DNA from: JBFWVD01 sp050246915
GTDB lineage: Bacteria; Actinomycetota; Acidimicrobiia; Acidimicrobiales; Ilumatobacteraceae
Direction: 5' to 3'
NCBI GenBank assembly: GCA_050246915.1
Contig: JBFWVD010000051.1
Location: forward strand, 1-34,182
DNA length: 34,182 nt
Translations under genes and position numbers: made by a program
Part shown: piece after piece, positions 1 through 7,158 of the stretch
Position numbering within the stretch: the first letter of the stretch is position 1
Layout: every line of letters starts with the position of its first letter
Notes under the pieces: model-generated
What the model was told of the DNA's origin: nothing
What the model saw: only the letters and a program-made list of their open reading frames with translations
Database searches by the model: none

Positions 1-2076
1 GCCGCTCCCGCTGGCATGAGCTATCCGATGTCGTCGCTCGCCGTGGATCCGGTCACGGTGCGCAACGTGTCGCCATCCGCGGTTGCCTCTGCCATCGACC
101 GGGGCGAGCTGGTGATGTCGGAGTCGAGCGCGTCGGTGCGCGGGGCTCTGGCCGGTGATGAGGTCACGATCGTCGGCTGGAACGGTGGTGTGTACAACTT
201 GCCCATCGGTCTGATCGCCCCCGACGGTGAAGTGGGGGCCGAGCTGTTGTGGTCGACCACGGTGGCCAAGGCGGTGGGGTTCGATCGGCCCTCGACGGTG
301 CGGGTGTGGGGATTTGCGTCTCGTGATGGCGTCGATGCCGCGTTGCTGGCCGGCGTGTCCCGGAGCACGCCGCTGCGAATCCGTCACAGTTGGGATCCGA
401 TCTTCCCCGACGATCAGATCGGGCAAGGCCGATTGAAGGTGCTGCTCGGTGAGTTCGCGTTGGCACGCGGCCGCAGCGGTCTGGTGCTCGAGTCGTCATG
501 GATGGCGGCCAACATCGTGCGGGCACGCTTGCCGATCATCGGGTTCGTGACGTGCCATCGGGTGGTGGTGGCGGCGGCGACGGATGCGTTGAACGAGATC
601 GCCGCGGCGGGCCTCGGTGGGCTCATCAACGTGTCGGACACGCAGCGCTACGGCGGTTGTTTCAACGCGCGGGAGTTGCGCACCGACACCGGCACCAGCG
701 GGCGCAACTTGTCGCGTCACACGTGGGGCGGGGCGATCGACATCAACCCGTCGACCAACACCTTCGGCGGTACGCCGCGCATCGATCAACGCATCGTGCA
801 GATCTTCCGCGATCACGGGTTCATCTGGGGTGGATCGTTCTCGATCCCCGATGGCATGCACTTCGAGTACATCGGTGAGCGCGTGGTGCCGACGCAGTGC
901 CCTGATACTCCGGTGGTCGATGCGGCCGCGGTGGTGTCGCCCGCCGCGGTCGGGTTGCACCCGCTCGACGCGGTGCGGGTGGTCGACACCCGCATCGGTC
1001 TCGGTGGGCCGCAATTGCCGTTGCGCGGCGGATGCGTGTTGCCGGTGGATGTCTCGGCCGCGTTTGCGGCGGTGTCGTTCCCCGCTGGTGTCACCCCGAG
1101 TGCGGTTACGTTGAACCTCACCGGCACCAACGCTGGGGCGCGCGGGTTCGTGACGGCCTATCCGTGTGGCATGGCGGTGCCCACGAGCTCGAATTTGAAC
1201 GTGGCTCCGGGTTCGAACTGGTCCAATCAGGTCACGGTGGCGCTCGGCTCTGGGTCTCGGGTGTGTGTTGCATCATCGGTACGCACCGATCTGGTGGTCG
1301 ATGTGGCGGGCTGGTACGGCTCGGGCGGCGCGCGGTTCGTGCCGGTGGTGCCTGAGCGCGTCGCTGATACGCGGTTGTCGCGGGTCGAGCGTGCCGCGGG
1401 GCCGGTGGCGGCTGGTTCGTCGTTGCGAATCGCCCTCGGCTCCCGGGCTCCGGTGGGGGCGACGGCGGTTGCTGTCACGGTCACGTCTGCTGCCTCGGAC
1501 GGCGACGGATATCTGACGGCGTACTCGTGTGATGCCGCGGTGCCTGGTACCTCGAACGTGAACCATCGTGCTGATCAGATCGTGGCCAACCATGCGGTGG
1601 TGCCGCTCGGTTCTTCGCGCGACGTCTGCGTGTTCGGGTATGTGGCGGGCGACGTGGTGGTGGACGTGATGGGTTGGTACGTCGGGGGCTCGTCGTCGGG
1701 CGCGCCCATGCACTCCGTGACACCGACCCGCCTGGTCGACACCCGGGCCGAGGGTTCGCGTCCTTCTGTCCGGCTGGCCGATGGCGGCGAGTTGCGGGTC
1801 ACCGTGCCGGCTTCGGCGGGGCTGTCGAGCTCGGCCATCACCGCGGCCACGGTGAACGTGACGGCGGTCGATCCGGCTGGCGCCGGGTATCTCACGGTGT
1901 ATCCGTGCGGTGCTGACCTGCCGACCAGCTCCAACGTGAACTACGTGGCGGGGTCGATCACCGCAGCGCAGACGACGGTGGGGCTCGGTACGGGTTCCGG
2001 CAACGTGGGGCAGTTGTGCGTGCGGACGTATCGGGCGGTCGACGTGGTGGTCGACCTGCTGGCGGTATACGGCTGA
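1..2076 (+). CDS. Secreted M15-type D-Ala-D-Ala carboxypeptidase with three C-terminal repeats (5' partial)
   Basis: The frame is open from base 1, so the N-terminus, probably including a signal peptide, lies outside the window. Numbering here starts at the ATG at 16. Residues about 135-290 resemble the VanY/M15_4 zinc peptidases, which trim D-Ala or cut peptidoglycan stem peptides. His-235 and Asp-242 sit in SRHTWGGAID and His-282 in PDGMHFE, matching the three zinc ligands. From about residue 313 there are three repeats of roughly 115-125 residues (about 313-435, 440-556, 567-686). Each starts with a V(A/V)DTR-type motif, has a central T-x-Y-x-C and (T/S)SN(L/V)N, and ends with a (V)VVD(V/L) strand. 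Such repeats are common at the ends of exported actinobacterial hydrolases and probably serve surface attachment or binding; that role is inferred. The peptidase assignment is fairly secure, the exact bond cut is not. Confidence 0.8.
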   Translation, partial: AAPAGMSYPMSSLAVDPVTVRNVSPSAVASAIDRGELVMSESSASVRGALAGDEVTIVGWNGGVYNLPIGLIAPDGEVGAELLWSTTVAKAVGFDRPSTVRVWGFASRDGVDAALLAGVSRSTPLRIRHSWDPIFPDDQIGQGRLKVLLGEFALARGRSGLVLESSWMAANIVRARLPIIGFVTCHRVVVAAATDALNEIAAAGLGGLINVSDTQRYGGCFNARELRTDTGTSGRNLSRHTWGGAIDINPSTNTFGGTPRIDQRIVQIFRDHGFIWGGSFSIPDGMHFEYIGERVVPTQCPDTPVVDAAAVVSPAAVGLHPLDAVRVVDTRIGLGGPQLPLRGGCVLPVDVSAAFAAVSFPAGVTPSAVTLNLTGTNAGARGFVTAYPCGMAVPTSSNLNVAPGSNWSNQVTVALGSGSRVCVASSVRTDLVVDVAGWYGSGGARFVPVVPERVADTRLSRVERAAGPVAAGSSLRIALGSRAPVGATAVAVTVTSAASDGDGYLTAYSCDAAVPGTSNVNHRADQIVANHAVVPLGSSRDVCVFGYVAGDVVVDVMGWYVGGSSSGAPMHSVTPTRLVDTRAEGSRPSVRLADGGELRVTVPASAGLSSSAITAATVNVTAVDPAGAGYLTVYPCGADLPTSSNVNYVAGSITAAQTTVGLGTGSGNVGQLCVRTYRAVDVVVDLLAVYG

Positions 2077-2118
2077 CGGTTGAGTGTCTGACGATTGCGT
2101 GTCTGACCGTTGCGTGTC
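2074..2118 (+). repeat. 15-bp tandem triplication carrying stop codons
   Basis: Three consecutive 15-bp units (2074-2088, 2089-2103, 2104-2118) follow the pattern TGAC-G/C-G/A-TTG-A/C-GTGTC, and a fourth begins with TGACGG. The first TGA is the stop codon of the peptidase gene. Because 15 is a multiple of three, every unit repeats an in-frame TGA. Confidence 0.85.
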
Positions 2119-2195
2119 TGACGGGCCAACGTGAACTCCCCGTGACACGCCGCTTGTCACGCTCACCTCAACCCCAGCTCGCGACAGCCGACGGT

Positions 2196-2201
2196 TAGCG
2201 T
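2196..2201 (+). promoter_or_regulatory. Candidate -10 hexamer for a leaderless LpdA-like gene
   Basis: TAGCGT fits the actinobacterial TAnnnT -10 pattern and ends 6 nt before the ATG at 2208. No Shine-Dalgarno sequence is visible. No good -35 is seen, so this is weak support for leaderless transcription. Confidence 0.35.
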
Positions 2202-2207
2202 GAACTC

Positions 2208-3578
2208 ATGCCCATTCGTTTCGTGATCATCGGTGGTGGCCCGGCTGGACACATGGCCGCCACCCACGCCGCCCGCCTCGGCGCGGACGTGACCGTCATC
2301 GAACGCGACATCATGGGCGGCGCCGCGCACTTGTGGGACTGCATCCCGTCCAAGACCATGATCGCCACCGGTGGCGCGGTCAGCTTCAATCGCCGGGCCA
2401 GTGGCATGGGGTTGGAGAACGTGAACACCGCGGTCGATCTCGACGGGGTGCGTTCGAAGGTCGAGTCGATCACCAAGCGGCTCGAGTCGTCGGTGGTGGA
2501 TCTGTTGCAGAGCCAGCAGGTGCGCATGGTGATGGGTTCGGCGCGCCTCAACGGACCGCACGAGGTGATCATCGACAAGCGCGATGGCACTACCGAGTCG
2601 ATCCCGGCTGACACGATCTTGATCTCCACCGGGTCGCGGCCGCGCATCCCCGACTTCATCACTCCTGACGGTGATCGGGTGCTGACGACCCGGCAGTGCT
2701 ATCCGCCCAAGGTGATGCCCGAGCACATCGTGGTGGTGGGGTCGGGTGTGACGGGCGTGGAGTTCGTGCACATGTTCTCGTCGCTGGGGTCCAAGGTGAC
2801 GCTCATCGTGTCGCGTCAACAAGTGTTGCCATCGAAGGATCCGGAAGTGGCCGCGGTGCTCGAGGCCGACTTCTTGGGGCGTGGCGTTCGGTTGCTCAAG
2901 GGGGCGAAGGCCAACGGCGTCGATCTCGATCCGAGCGGTTCTGGGCTGACGGTGCGTTGCGACGACGGCCGTTCGGTCGAGGGTTCGCACGTGTTGTTGG
3001 CCATCGGGTCGATCCCGAACTCCGATGGGATGAACCTCGAGTCGGCGGGCGTCTACATCGACCCCAACGGCTACATCCCGATCAATCATCACTGCCAGTC
3101 GAACGTGAGGCACATCTATGTGGCCGGCGACGTGAGTGGCAAGCTGCCGTTGTCGTCGGTGGCGTCGATGCAGGGCCGCAAGTTGGCCGAGCACGTGATG
3201 GGGCTGCACACACTCGAACATCGTCATCTCGACTACGACAAGGCGGCGTCGGCGATCTTCACCGAGCCCGAGATCGCTGAAGTCGGTTTGGCTGAGGCCG
3301 AGGCCTTCGCCATGGGCCGCAAGCTCCGGGTGACCAAGGTGCCGTTCAGTGCGTCGGCCAAGGCGCTCATCAACAACGATCCGCGCGGGTTCGTGAAGAT
3401 CTTGTCGGACCCGGCCACCGGCGTGGTGCTGGGCGGTTCGATCGTTGGTCGCCACGCTGCGGAGCTGATCAGCGTGATCGCGCTGGCGGTGACGGCGAAC
3501 CTGAAAGTGTCCGACATCGTGGATTCGCTGCTCGTGCACCCGGCGCTGAGCGAAGCGCTGGCTGACGCTGCTGAGTGA
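2208..3578 (+). CDS. LpdA-like flavoprotein disulfide reductase family NAD(P)H dehydrogenase
   Basis: This 456-residue protein has the full pyridine nucleotide-disulfide reductase layout. An FAD-binding GGGPAG lies at 9-14, an NAD(P)-binding GSGVTG is central, an AGD motif precedes the FAD ribityl site, and a dimerisation domain follows. It closely resembles mycobacterial LpdA (Rv3303c type), which acts as an NAD(P)H:quinone reductase rather than a true lipoamide dehydrogenase. The active-site stretch is GGAAHLWDCIPSK (37-49): Cys-45 is kept but the first redox Cys is Ala-40, so a normal dithiol cannot form. The C-terminal His-Pro...Glu pair (His-444, Glu-449) is retained. It is probably a soluble cytoplasmic enzyme. 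The start is the only sensible one before GGGPAG. The gene converges on the prepilin-peptidase-like gene with a 29-bp gap. Confidence 0.85.
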   Translation: MPIRFVIIGGGPAGHMAATHAARLGADVTVIERDIMGGAAHLWDCIPSKTMIATGGAVSFNRRASGMGLENVNTAVDLDGVRSKVESITKRLESSVVDLLQSQQVRMVMGSARLNGPHEVIIDKRDGTTESIPADTILISTGSRPRIPDFITPDGDRVLTTRQCYPPKVMPEHIVVVGSGVTGVEFVHMFSSLGSKVTLIVSRQQVLPSKDPEVAAVLEADFLGRGVRLLKGAKANGVDLDPSGSGLTVRCDDGRSVEGSHVLLAIGSIPNSDGMNLESAGVYIDPNGYIPINHHCQSNVRHIYVAGDVSGKLPLSSVASMQGRKLAEHVMGLHTLEHRHLDYDKAASAIFTEPEIAEVGLAEAEAFAMGRKLRVTKVPFSASAKALINNDPRGFVKILSDPATGVVLGGSIVGRHAAELISVIALAVTANLKVSDIVDSLLVHPALSEALADAAE

Positions 3579-3598
3579 GGGCGGGACCCGCTGAGTTC

Positions 3599-3617
3599 GG
3601 CGCTGCGCTACAGCGCC
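3599..3617. terminator. Hairpin between convergent genes
   Basis: GGCGCTG, the loop CGCTA and CAGCGCC form a perfect 7-bp stem between the LpdA-like gene and the opposing gene. It includes the opposing gene's stop codon. No T-run follows on either side, so it is only a possible bidirectional terminator. Confidence 0.4.
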
Positions 3618-4063
3618 ACGGCCACGCCCACCGACGCCATGCCGATGATGGCAGCGATCACTGCGGCTTGGGTTGCCCGTTGCCGTAGCGCTGGGAGTAA
3701 CCCTTGCTCCGCTAGCAACACGGCTGCGATCTGTGCCGTGAGACCGATGCACGCCGCGACGAGCACGCCAATGCGGTCGATGAACAACGCCAGGCCCGTC
3801 CACGTCAGGCCGGTGATCAACTCGACCATCGGATAGCGGACCGAGATCTCCCCATTGCACTGGCGACACTTGCCCCGCAGCAGCACCCATGACAGCACAG
3901 GGATGTTGTCGTACGGCTTGATCGGGGTGTTGCAGCTCGGGCACGCCGACGGTGGCCGGTTGACCGAGAGCCCCCTCGGCACCCGCCACACCACCACGTT
4001 CAGGAACGAGCCGACGCTGAGCCCGAGCAGCGCCGCGACGATGATCCTCAGCGCGGTCTCCAC
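3608..4063 (-). CDS. Prepilin-peptidase-like protein: N-terminal zinc/methylase domain only, catalytic domain absent
   Basis: Residues 1-90 match the N-terminal domain of PilD/GspO prepilin peptidases: a first membrane helix with GSFLNVVVWRVPRG, the tetracysteine pair Cys-41/Cys-44 and Cys-66/Cys-69, then RYPMVEL. Full enzymes run to about 250-290 residues and carry two catalytic aspartates in the A24 domain. This protein stops at 151 residues. At the first aspartate position the sequence reads AAVLLAEQGLLP instead of the usual (F)IDxxxxxLPD, and the GxGDxK region is missing. The stop lies 29 bp from the LpdA-like gene, so there is no room for a frameshifted remainder. Two hydrophobic helices follow the Cys domain. 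The start is a GTG with no clear ribosome-binding site. It may be a degraded gene or a stand-alone accessory to a peptidase encoded elsewhere. Confidence 0.8.
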   Translation of the reverse strand: METALRIIVAALLGLSVGSFLNVVVWRVPRGLSVNRPPSACPSCNTPIKPYDNIPVLSWVLLRGKCRQCNGEISVRYPMVELITGLTWTGLALFIDRIGVLVAACIGLTAQIAAVLLAEQGLLPALRQRATQAAVIAAIIGMASVGVAVAL

Positions 4064-4111
4064 GTGCCGAGCGTGCCATACCGAGCGGGTTCGAAGACAA
4101 CATGGCGCGCG

Positions 4112-5665
4112 TCATCCGGAGTCGGGCGGTTTCGGGGGCGGTTGCGGTGCCGGCGCTGGCGACCGTCCCGCCGCTGGCGATCGGGCCGCGCTGGGGTTGG
4201 CCCCTGCTTCGGCGCCTGGTGCATTCTCCGGCCCGGGTGTGTCGGGTTCGGCGTGCGGACGCGTGCGGTTGGGTGCGCTCGGTGGGAAGAGCTGCCGGCC
4301 GCGCTGATCGCGGACGGTCAGGACCCGCCTGCATGTCAATGTGAGTTGCCAGGACAGACTGTGTATTCGAGTGTGGTGATGCACGCACAACGGCAAGAGA
4401 TTCCAGAGGTCGGTTGGTCCGCCGTTCTCCCACCAGATGACGTGGTGGATCTTGCACTGGTCGAACGCAACGGTGCAGCCCGGTATGGCGCAGGTGCGAT
4501 ACATGGCGCGTAGCGCTCGTCGTTGGGCGCGGTTGGCGAGGCGAGTGGTGCGCCCGAGGGCGAGTTCGCCGGGAGCGTCCACGACGAGGCCGTCACGCAT
4601 CAGGTAGTTGTGGATGCGGATGTCGACCCTCGCGATGAGATCGGCGAGTGCTTGTGGCGGTATATCGACGTCGAGGCCCCAATCGACCTGATCGATCGGT
4701 TTGGTGACGTCCCACAGGACGAGGACCTCGGGTGGACCTGGCCGGAACCGGACCCGCTGGGGTGCTCGAGCATTGGCAGCTTCGCAGTCGCGAGCACCGA
4801 TGCTGTGGTCCGTGTCGGCGGCGCCACCGGGTGCATCTCGATCGGGTGCGACGCCATCGGGTGCGACGCCATCGTCCCTACCGACGGAGCCGTTGGCAGT
4901 CGCGGCGTCGGGCTGCGCGCCAGGGTCACGGTCGGGCTCATCCTCTTCGTCCGGTTCGACGCGACCGAGCATCAGGTCAGCAAGCGCAAGGGCGCGCAGA
5001 TGGTCTTGCTTGGCGACGGGATCGCTGGGCGCGGATGCCGGGGGAGTGTCGTGGTAGCGCCGTTCGAGTGCCGCGTCGAGCTGTCGCTTCAACCGCACGG
5101 CGAGTTCGGGGTCGAACGTGGCGTTGATGTGCCACATGCCGGTGACATCATCGAGGCGGGTGCGGCAAGTTGTGTCGCGACGTTGCCGATCGGCTCGGGT
5201 GGTGCCGTTGTCGCGACTGATCTGTCGGGCGGCATCGATGGCGGCCTTGCGGAACTCGCCGACGGTGAGCCCGGAGGCCGTGCGGGCGAGTTCGGCCGAT
5301 CGGGCGATGAGCTCGCGTTGGGTGGCGGGCTCTTCTCGACGGATGACGTCGGCGAGCGTGTCGATGTGCGCCGCGCTGATGTCGCCGTCAGCGAGAGCAG
5401 ATGCGATCTCGGGCACTTGAGCGGCGAGCTTGGCCCGCGTGACTATCCGGTTGGCGTTGCCGATGCTGACGCGGTTGGCGCCGGCGATGTCGCCTTCGAG
5501 GGTTGGTGAGACGGCCGCCAGCGCTACGACGTGGCGCAGCTCGATGGCGTCCAACGCCGACCGTAACGAGCGGATCTTGCAAAGGCCAGCAATCAGGCCC
5601 GCACGGTCATCGGGCAGGGGTCCGGAAACGGCCGCCAGTTGAGCGATCAGTTCGTCGGATTGCAT
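4112..5665 (-). CDS. DUF222 (13E12-type) HNH endonuclease domain protein
   Basis: This 517-residue protein has the DUF222 helical domain at about 1-200. A disordered acidic, Ala/Pro-rich linker (about 205-300) follows. A further DUF222-linked stretch comes next, and the HNH nuclease lies at about 388-435. Cys-392 and Cys-397, His-407/408, Asn-422 and His-429 to 431 form the expected zinc and catalytic set. The tail is Pro/Ala-rich. Family members are multicopy in actinobacteria, probably mobile, and of unproven function; a DNA nuclease acting in or on damaged or foreign DNA is the usual guess. A GTG at 5668 immediately precedes the ATG at 5665. The GGAGGG ribosome-binding site is correctly spaced only for the ATG, so 5665 is chosen. 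A candidate SOS box lies about 110 bp upstream. The gene ends 48 bp before the prepilin-peptidase-like gene on the same strand. Confidence 0.85.
   Translation of the reverse strand: MQSDELIAQLAAVSGPLPDDRAGLIAGLCKIRSLRSALDAIELRHVVALAAVSPTLEGDIAGANRVSIGNANRIVTRAKLAAQVPEIASALADGDISAAHIDTLADVIRREEPATQRELIARSAELARTASGLTVGEFRKAAIDAARQISRDNGTTRADRQRRDTTCRTRLDDVTGMWHINATFDPELAVRLKRQLDAALERRYHDTPPASAPSDPVAKQDHLRALALADLMLGRVEPDEEDEPDRDPGAQPDAATANGSVGRDDGVAPDGVAPDRDAPGGAADTDHSIGARDCEAANARAPQRVRFRPGPPEVLVLWDVTKPIDQVDWGLDVDIPPQALADLIARVDIRIHNYLMRDGLVVDAPGELALGRTTRLANRAQRRALRAMYRTCAIPGCTVAFDQCKIHHVIWWENGGPTDLWNLLPLCVHHHTRIHSLSWQLTLTCRRVLTVRDQRGRQLFPPSAPNRTRPHAEPDTPGPENAPGAEAGANPSAARSPAAGRSPAPAPQPPPKPPDSG
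4841..4874. repeat. 15-bp in-frame tandem duplication in the HNH gene linker
   Basis: ATCGGGTGCGACGCC occurs twice in a row, followed by ATCG. It encodes the duplicated pentapeptide GVAPD in the disordered linker, so it does not disturb the reading frame. Confidence 0.85.
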
Positions 5666-5728
5666 CACACCCTCCCTTCAAGATCGTCCGCGCCAGCGGG
5701 CCCTCCGAAGCTGACGCCGTCGGAGCGG

Positions 5729-5745
5729 GCCACTGACTCAGTGGC
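5729..5745. promoter_or_regulatory. 17-bp palindrome in the HNH gene leader
   Basis: GCCACTGA-C-TCAGTGGC is a perfect palindrome about 65 bp upstream of the HNH start codon. It could be a repressor operator. As RNA it could form a 7-bp hairpin with an ACT loop in the 5' leader. Confidence 0.45.
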
Positions 5746-5772
5746 GATCCATCAAGGGACAGTTGATGTGGA

Positions 5773-5805
5773 TCGAACACTAGTACGTCAAGCAATTGAA
5801 CGCAA
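5773..5805 (-). promoter_or_regulatory. Candidate promoter with an overlapping LexA/SOS box for the HNH gene
   Basis: On the minus strand, TTGCGT (5805-5800), a 17-bp spacer and TAGTGT (5782-5777) resemble a promoter. Overlapping the -10, TCGAAC-ACTA-GTACGT (5773-5788) matches the mycobacterial-type SOS box TCGAAC-N4-GTTCGA at 10 of 12 positions, with one half perfect. Several 13E12-family genes in Mycobacterium tuberculosis are known LexA targets, so damage induction is a reasonable inference. Confidence 0.45.
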
Positions 5806-5897
5806 CCCTCGAGCAGAGAAATGGTGAAAGGGTGGGCCACGGAACCGAGGCGATTGCGGGCCTGGTCCGCAGCCCACCCAGACGGGGGGAAGGGTGA

Positions 5898-5965
5898 CGG
5901 GGAAGCGTTCCCCGGGGGCGGGGGCGGGGGTCGGAGGAAGAGGTGGCGGGGAAGCGATCCCGGGG
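5898..5965. other. G-rich element: hairpin plus possible G-quadruplex
   Basis: GGGGAA-GCG-TTCCCC (5899-5913) forms a 6-bp stem. It is followed directly by three runs of five G separated by single C (5914-5930). A related copy, CGGGGAAGCGATCCCGGGG, lies at 5947-5965. It sits downstream of the anti-sigma stop codon, so on the minus strand it could act as a transcription terminator without a T-run. Confidence 0.4.
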
Positions 5966-6006
5966 AGAGCGACGGGCGAACGGTGGCGAGGTGAGGACTG
6001 AAACCC

Positions 6007-7158
6007 TCAGCCCTTGCCGCTGTTGCTCCCGCTTCCCGACGACCCGGAGCCAGACCCGGAGGATCCGGAGCCCCTGCCGCTGTTGCCGCCGCGATCTTCG
6101 ATCGATGTGACGGTGGCGGGGGAGGAGGATGGTGTCGTCGACGACGTCCGGTCGCGATCGCCGCCGTGGTCGTCGATGGAGGTCACCGTGTTGGACGGGC
6201 CCGAGGTACTGGTCGAATCGTCGGCGGACCCGTTGCGACCGGACGAGCGACCGGACGAACCTGATCCCGAACCCGAGCTGTCGTCGGATCCGCTGCGGTC
6301 GCGGTCGCCGCCGTGGTCGTAGATGGAGGTCACCGTGTTGGACGGGCTCGAGGTGCTGGTCGAGTCGTCGGAGCACACCCGGGTCGGGGCGGAGGTCGAT
6401 GTCGATGACGAGCCGTCGTCTGAGCGCTCGCGCGAGTCGTCGCAACGGGAGTTGACAGCGGAGGCAACAGAACTTGCCGAGGACGGCAGCGTCGTCACCG
6501 TCGACGTCGACGAGACAGTCGACGACACAGCCGTGGAGACAGGTGACGAAACTGATGTGGACGACGCGCTGCTGTCATCGGAGGTTGACGAGCGGAACGA
6601 CGAATCACCGAGTCGACGCGACGGCTCGGGAAGATCGAGGCCGACGTGGCTGGCGGCGTTCGACACACTGCGCTGCATGGGCGTGGGAAGCGTGCCGGTG
6701 GCAGCCGCAGCCGCCCCGACGGAGAAGATGCCGACGGCTGCGAGTGCCGCAACCTTTCCGGTGACGATCTTGGCGAGCATGGTGTTTCTCCTTGGGGGAG
6801 GTGTGACGCGAAGAAGATCGATGAGCCCCGCGTCATCCACAGCCAGATCAACAGCTGCAGAAGCATCGGAGACCACACGGGGAGCAGACGTGGGCTGCAT
6901 GGCAGCTCGCATCTGGGCGAGCAGGTGCTCCTGGCCCGAGAGTTCGTCGGGGGTGGCGGGAGCTTGCAGAGCGGCCAACAAGTTGGCCATCGGCGCCAGC
7001 CCTTCGTCCTCAGCGGAGACGGAGCCCGAGACGGAGTCAGCGCCCGAGACCGCGACAGAGGCAGAGCCCGAGTCGGAGACCGACGCGAGGATCCGGTCGG
7101 CGTGGTCTTCGGTGAGGAATCGGCGGAGCACTTGCATGGGATCGTCCGAGTGGGTCAT
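6007..7158 (-). CDS. Membrane anti-sigma factor with an Asp/Ser/Gly-rich repeat exterior
   Basis: This 383-residue protein overlaps the ECF sigma gene by ATGA, typical of a coupled sigma/anti-sigma pair. The cytoplasmic part contains LLAALQAPATPDELSGQEHL (about 60-79), a motif seen in actinobacterial ECF anti-sigma factors. One membrane helix lies at about 129-154. NAASHVGLDLPEP follows at 168-180, also typical of this group. The remaining 200 residues are low-complexity Ser/Thr/Asp/Gly and contain two Cys (239, 262). The motif (N)TVTSI-x-D-H/R-GG is present three times (about 275, 324, 349), the first two in near-identical units 49 residues apart. It should hold the sigma factor at the membrane until an envelope signal arrives. 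The exterior may sense ions, cell-wall stress or contact; that is speculation. Confidence 0.72.
   Translation of the reverse strand: MTHSDDPMQVLRRFLTEDHADRILASVSDSGSASVAVSGADSVSGSVSAEDEGLAPMANLLAALQAPATPDELSGQEHLLAQMRAAMQPTSAPRVVSDASAAVDLAVDDAGLIDLLRVTPPPRRNTMLAKIVTGKVAALAAVGIFSVGAAAAATGTLPTPMQRSVSNAASHVGLDLPEPSRRLGDSSFRSSTSDDSSASSTSVSSPVSTAVSSTVSSTSTVTTLPSSASSVASAVNSRCDDSRERSDDGSSSTSTSAPTRVCSDDSTSTSSPSNTVTSIYDHGGDRDRSGSDDSSGSGSGSSGRSSGRNGSADDSTSTSGPSNTVTSIDDHGGDRDRTSSTTPSSSPATVTSIEDRGGNSGRGSGSSGSGSGSSGSGSNSGKG
6151..6373. repeat. Two about 75-bp direct repeats within the anti-sigma gene
   Basis: Segments 6151-6226 and 6298-6373 are nearly identical with an exact 147-bp offset. They encode the duplicated NTVTSI...DHGGDRDR units of the exterior. 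The high DNA identity suggests recent duplication and possible length variation between strains. Confidence 0.75.

Larger units (their letters stand above)
5669..6006. other. 338-bp gap between the HNH gene and the anti-sigma gene
   Basis: No convincing coding frame is seen. The left part (5669-5810) is the control region of the HNH gene. The right part is strongly G-rich on the plus strand and lies downstream of the anti-sigma gene. The individual elements are listed separately. Confidence 0.7.

Noticed and set aside
2163..4457. A 764-codon open frame on the minus strand across the LpdA-like and adjacent genes
   Set aside because: It is His/Arg-rich antisense translation of well-supported genes. 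Such long antisense frames are expected in high-G+C DNA.
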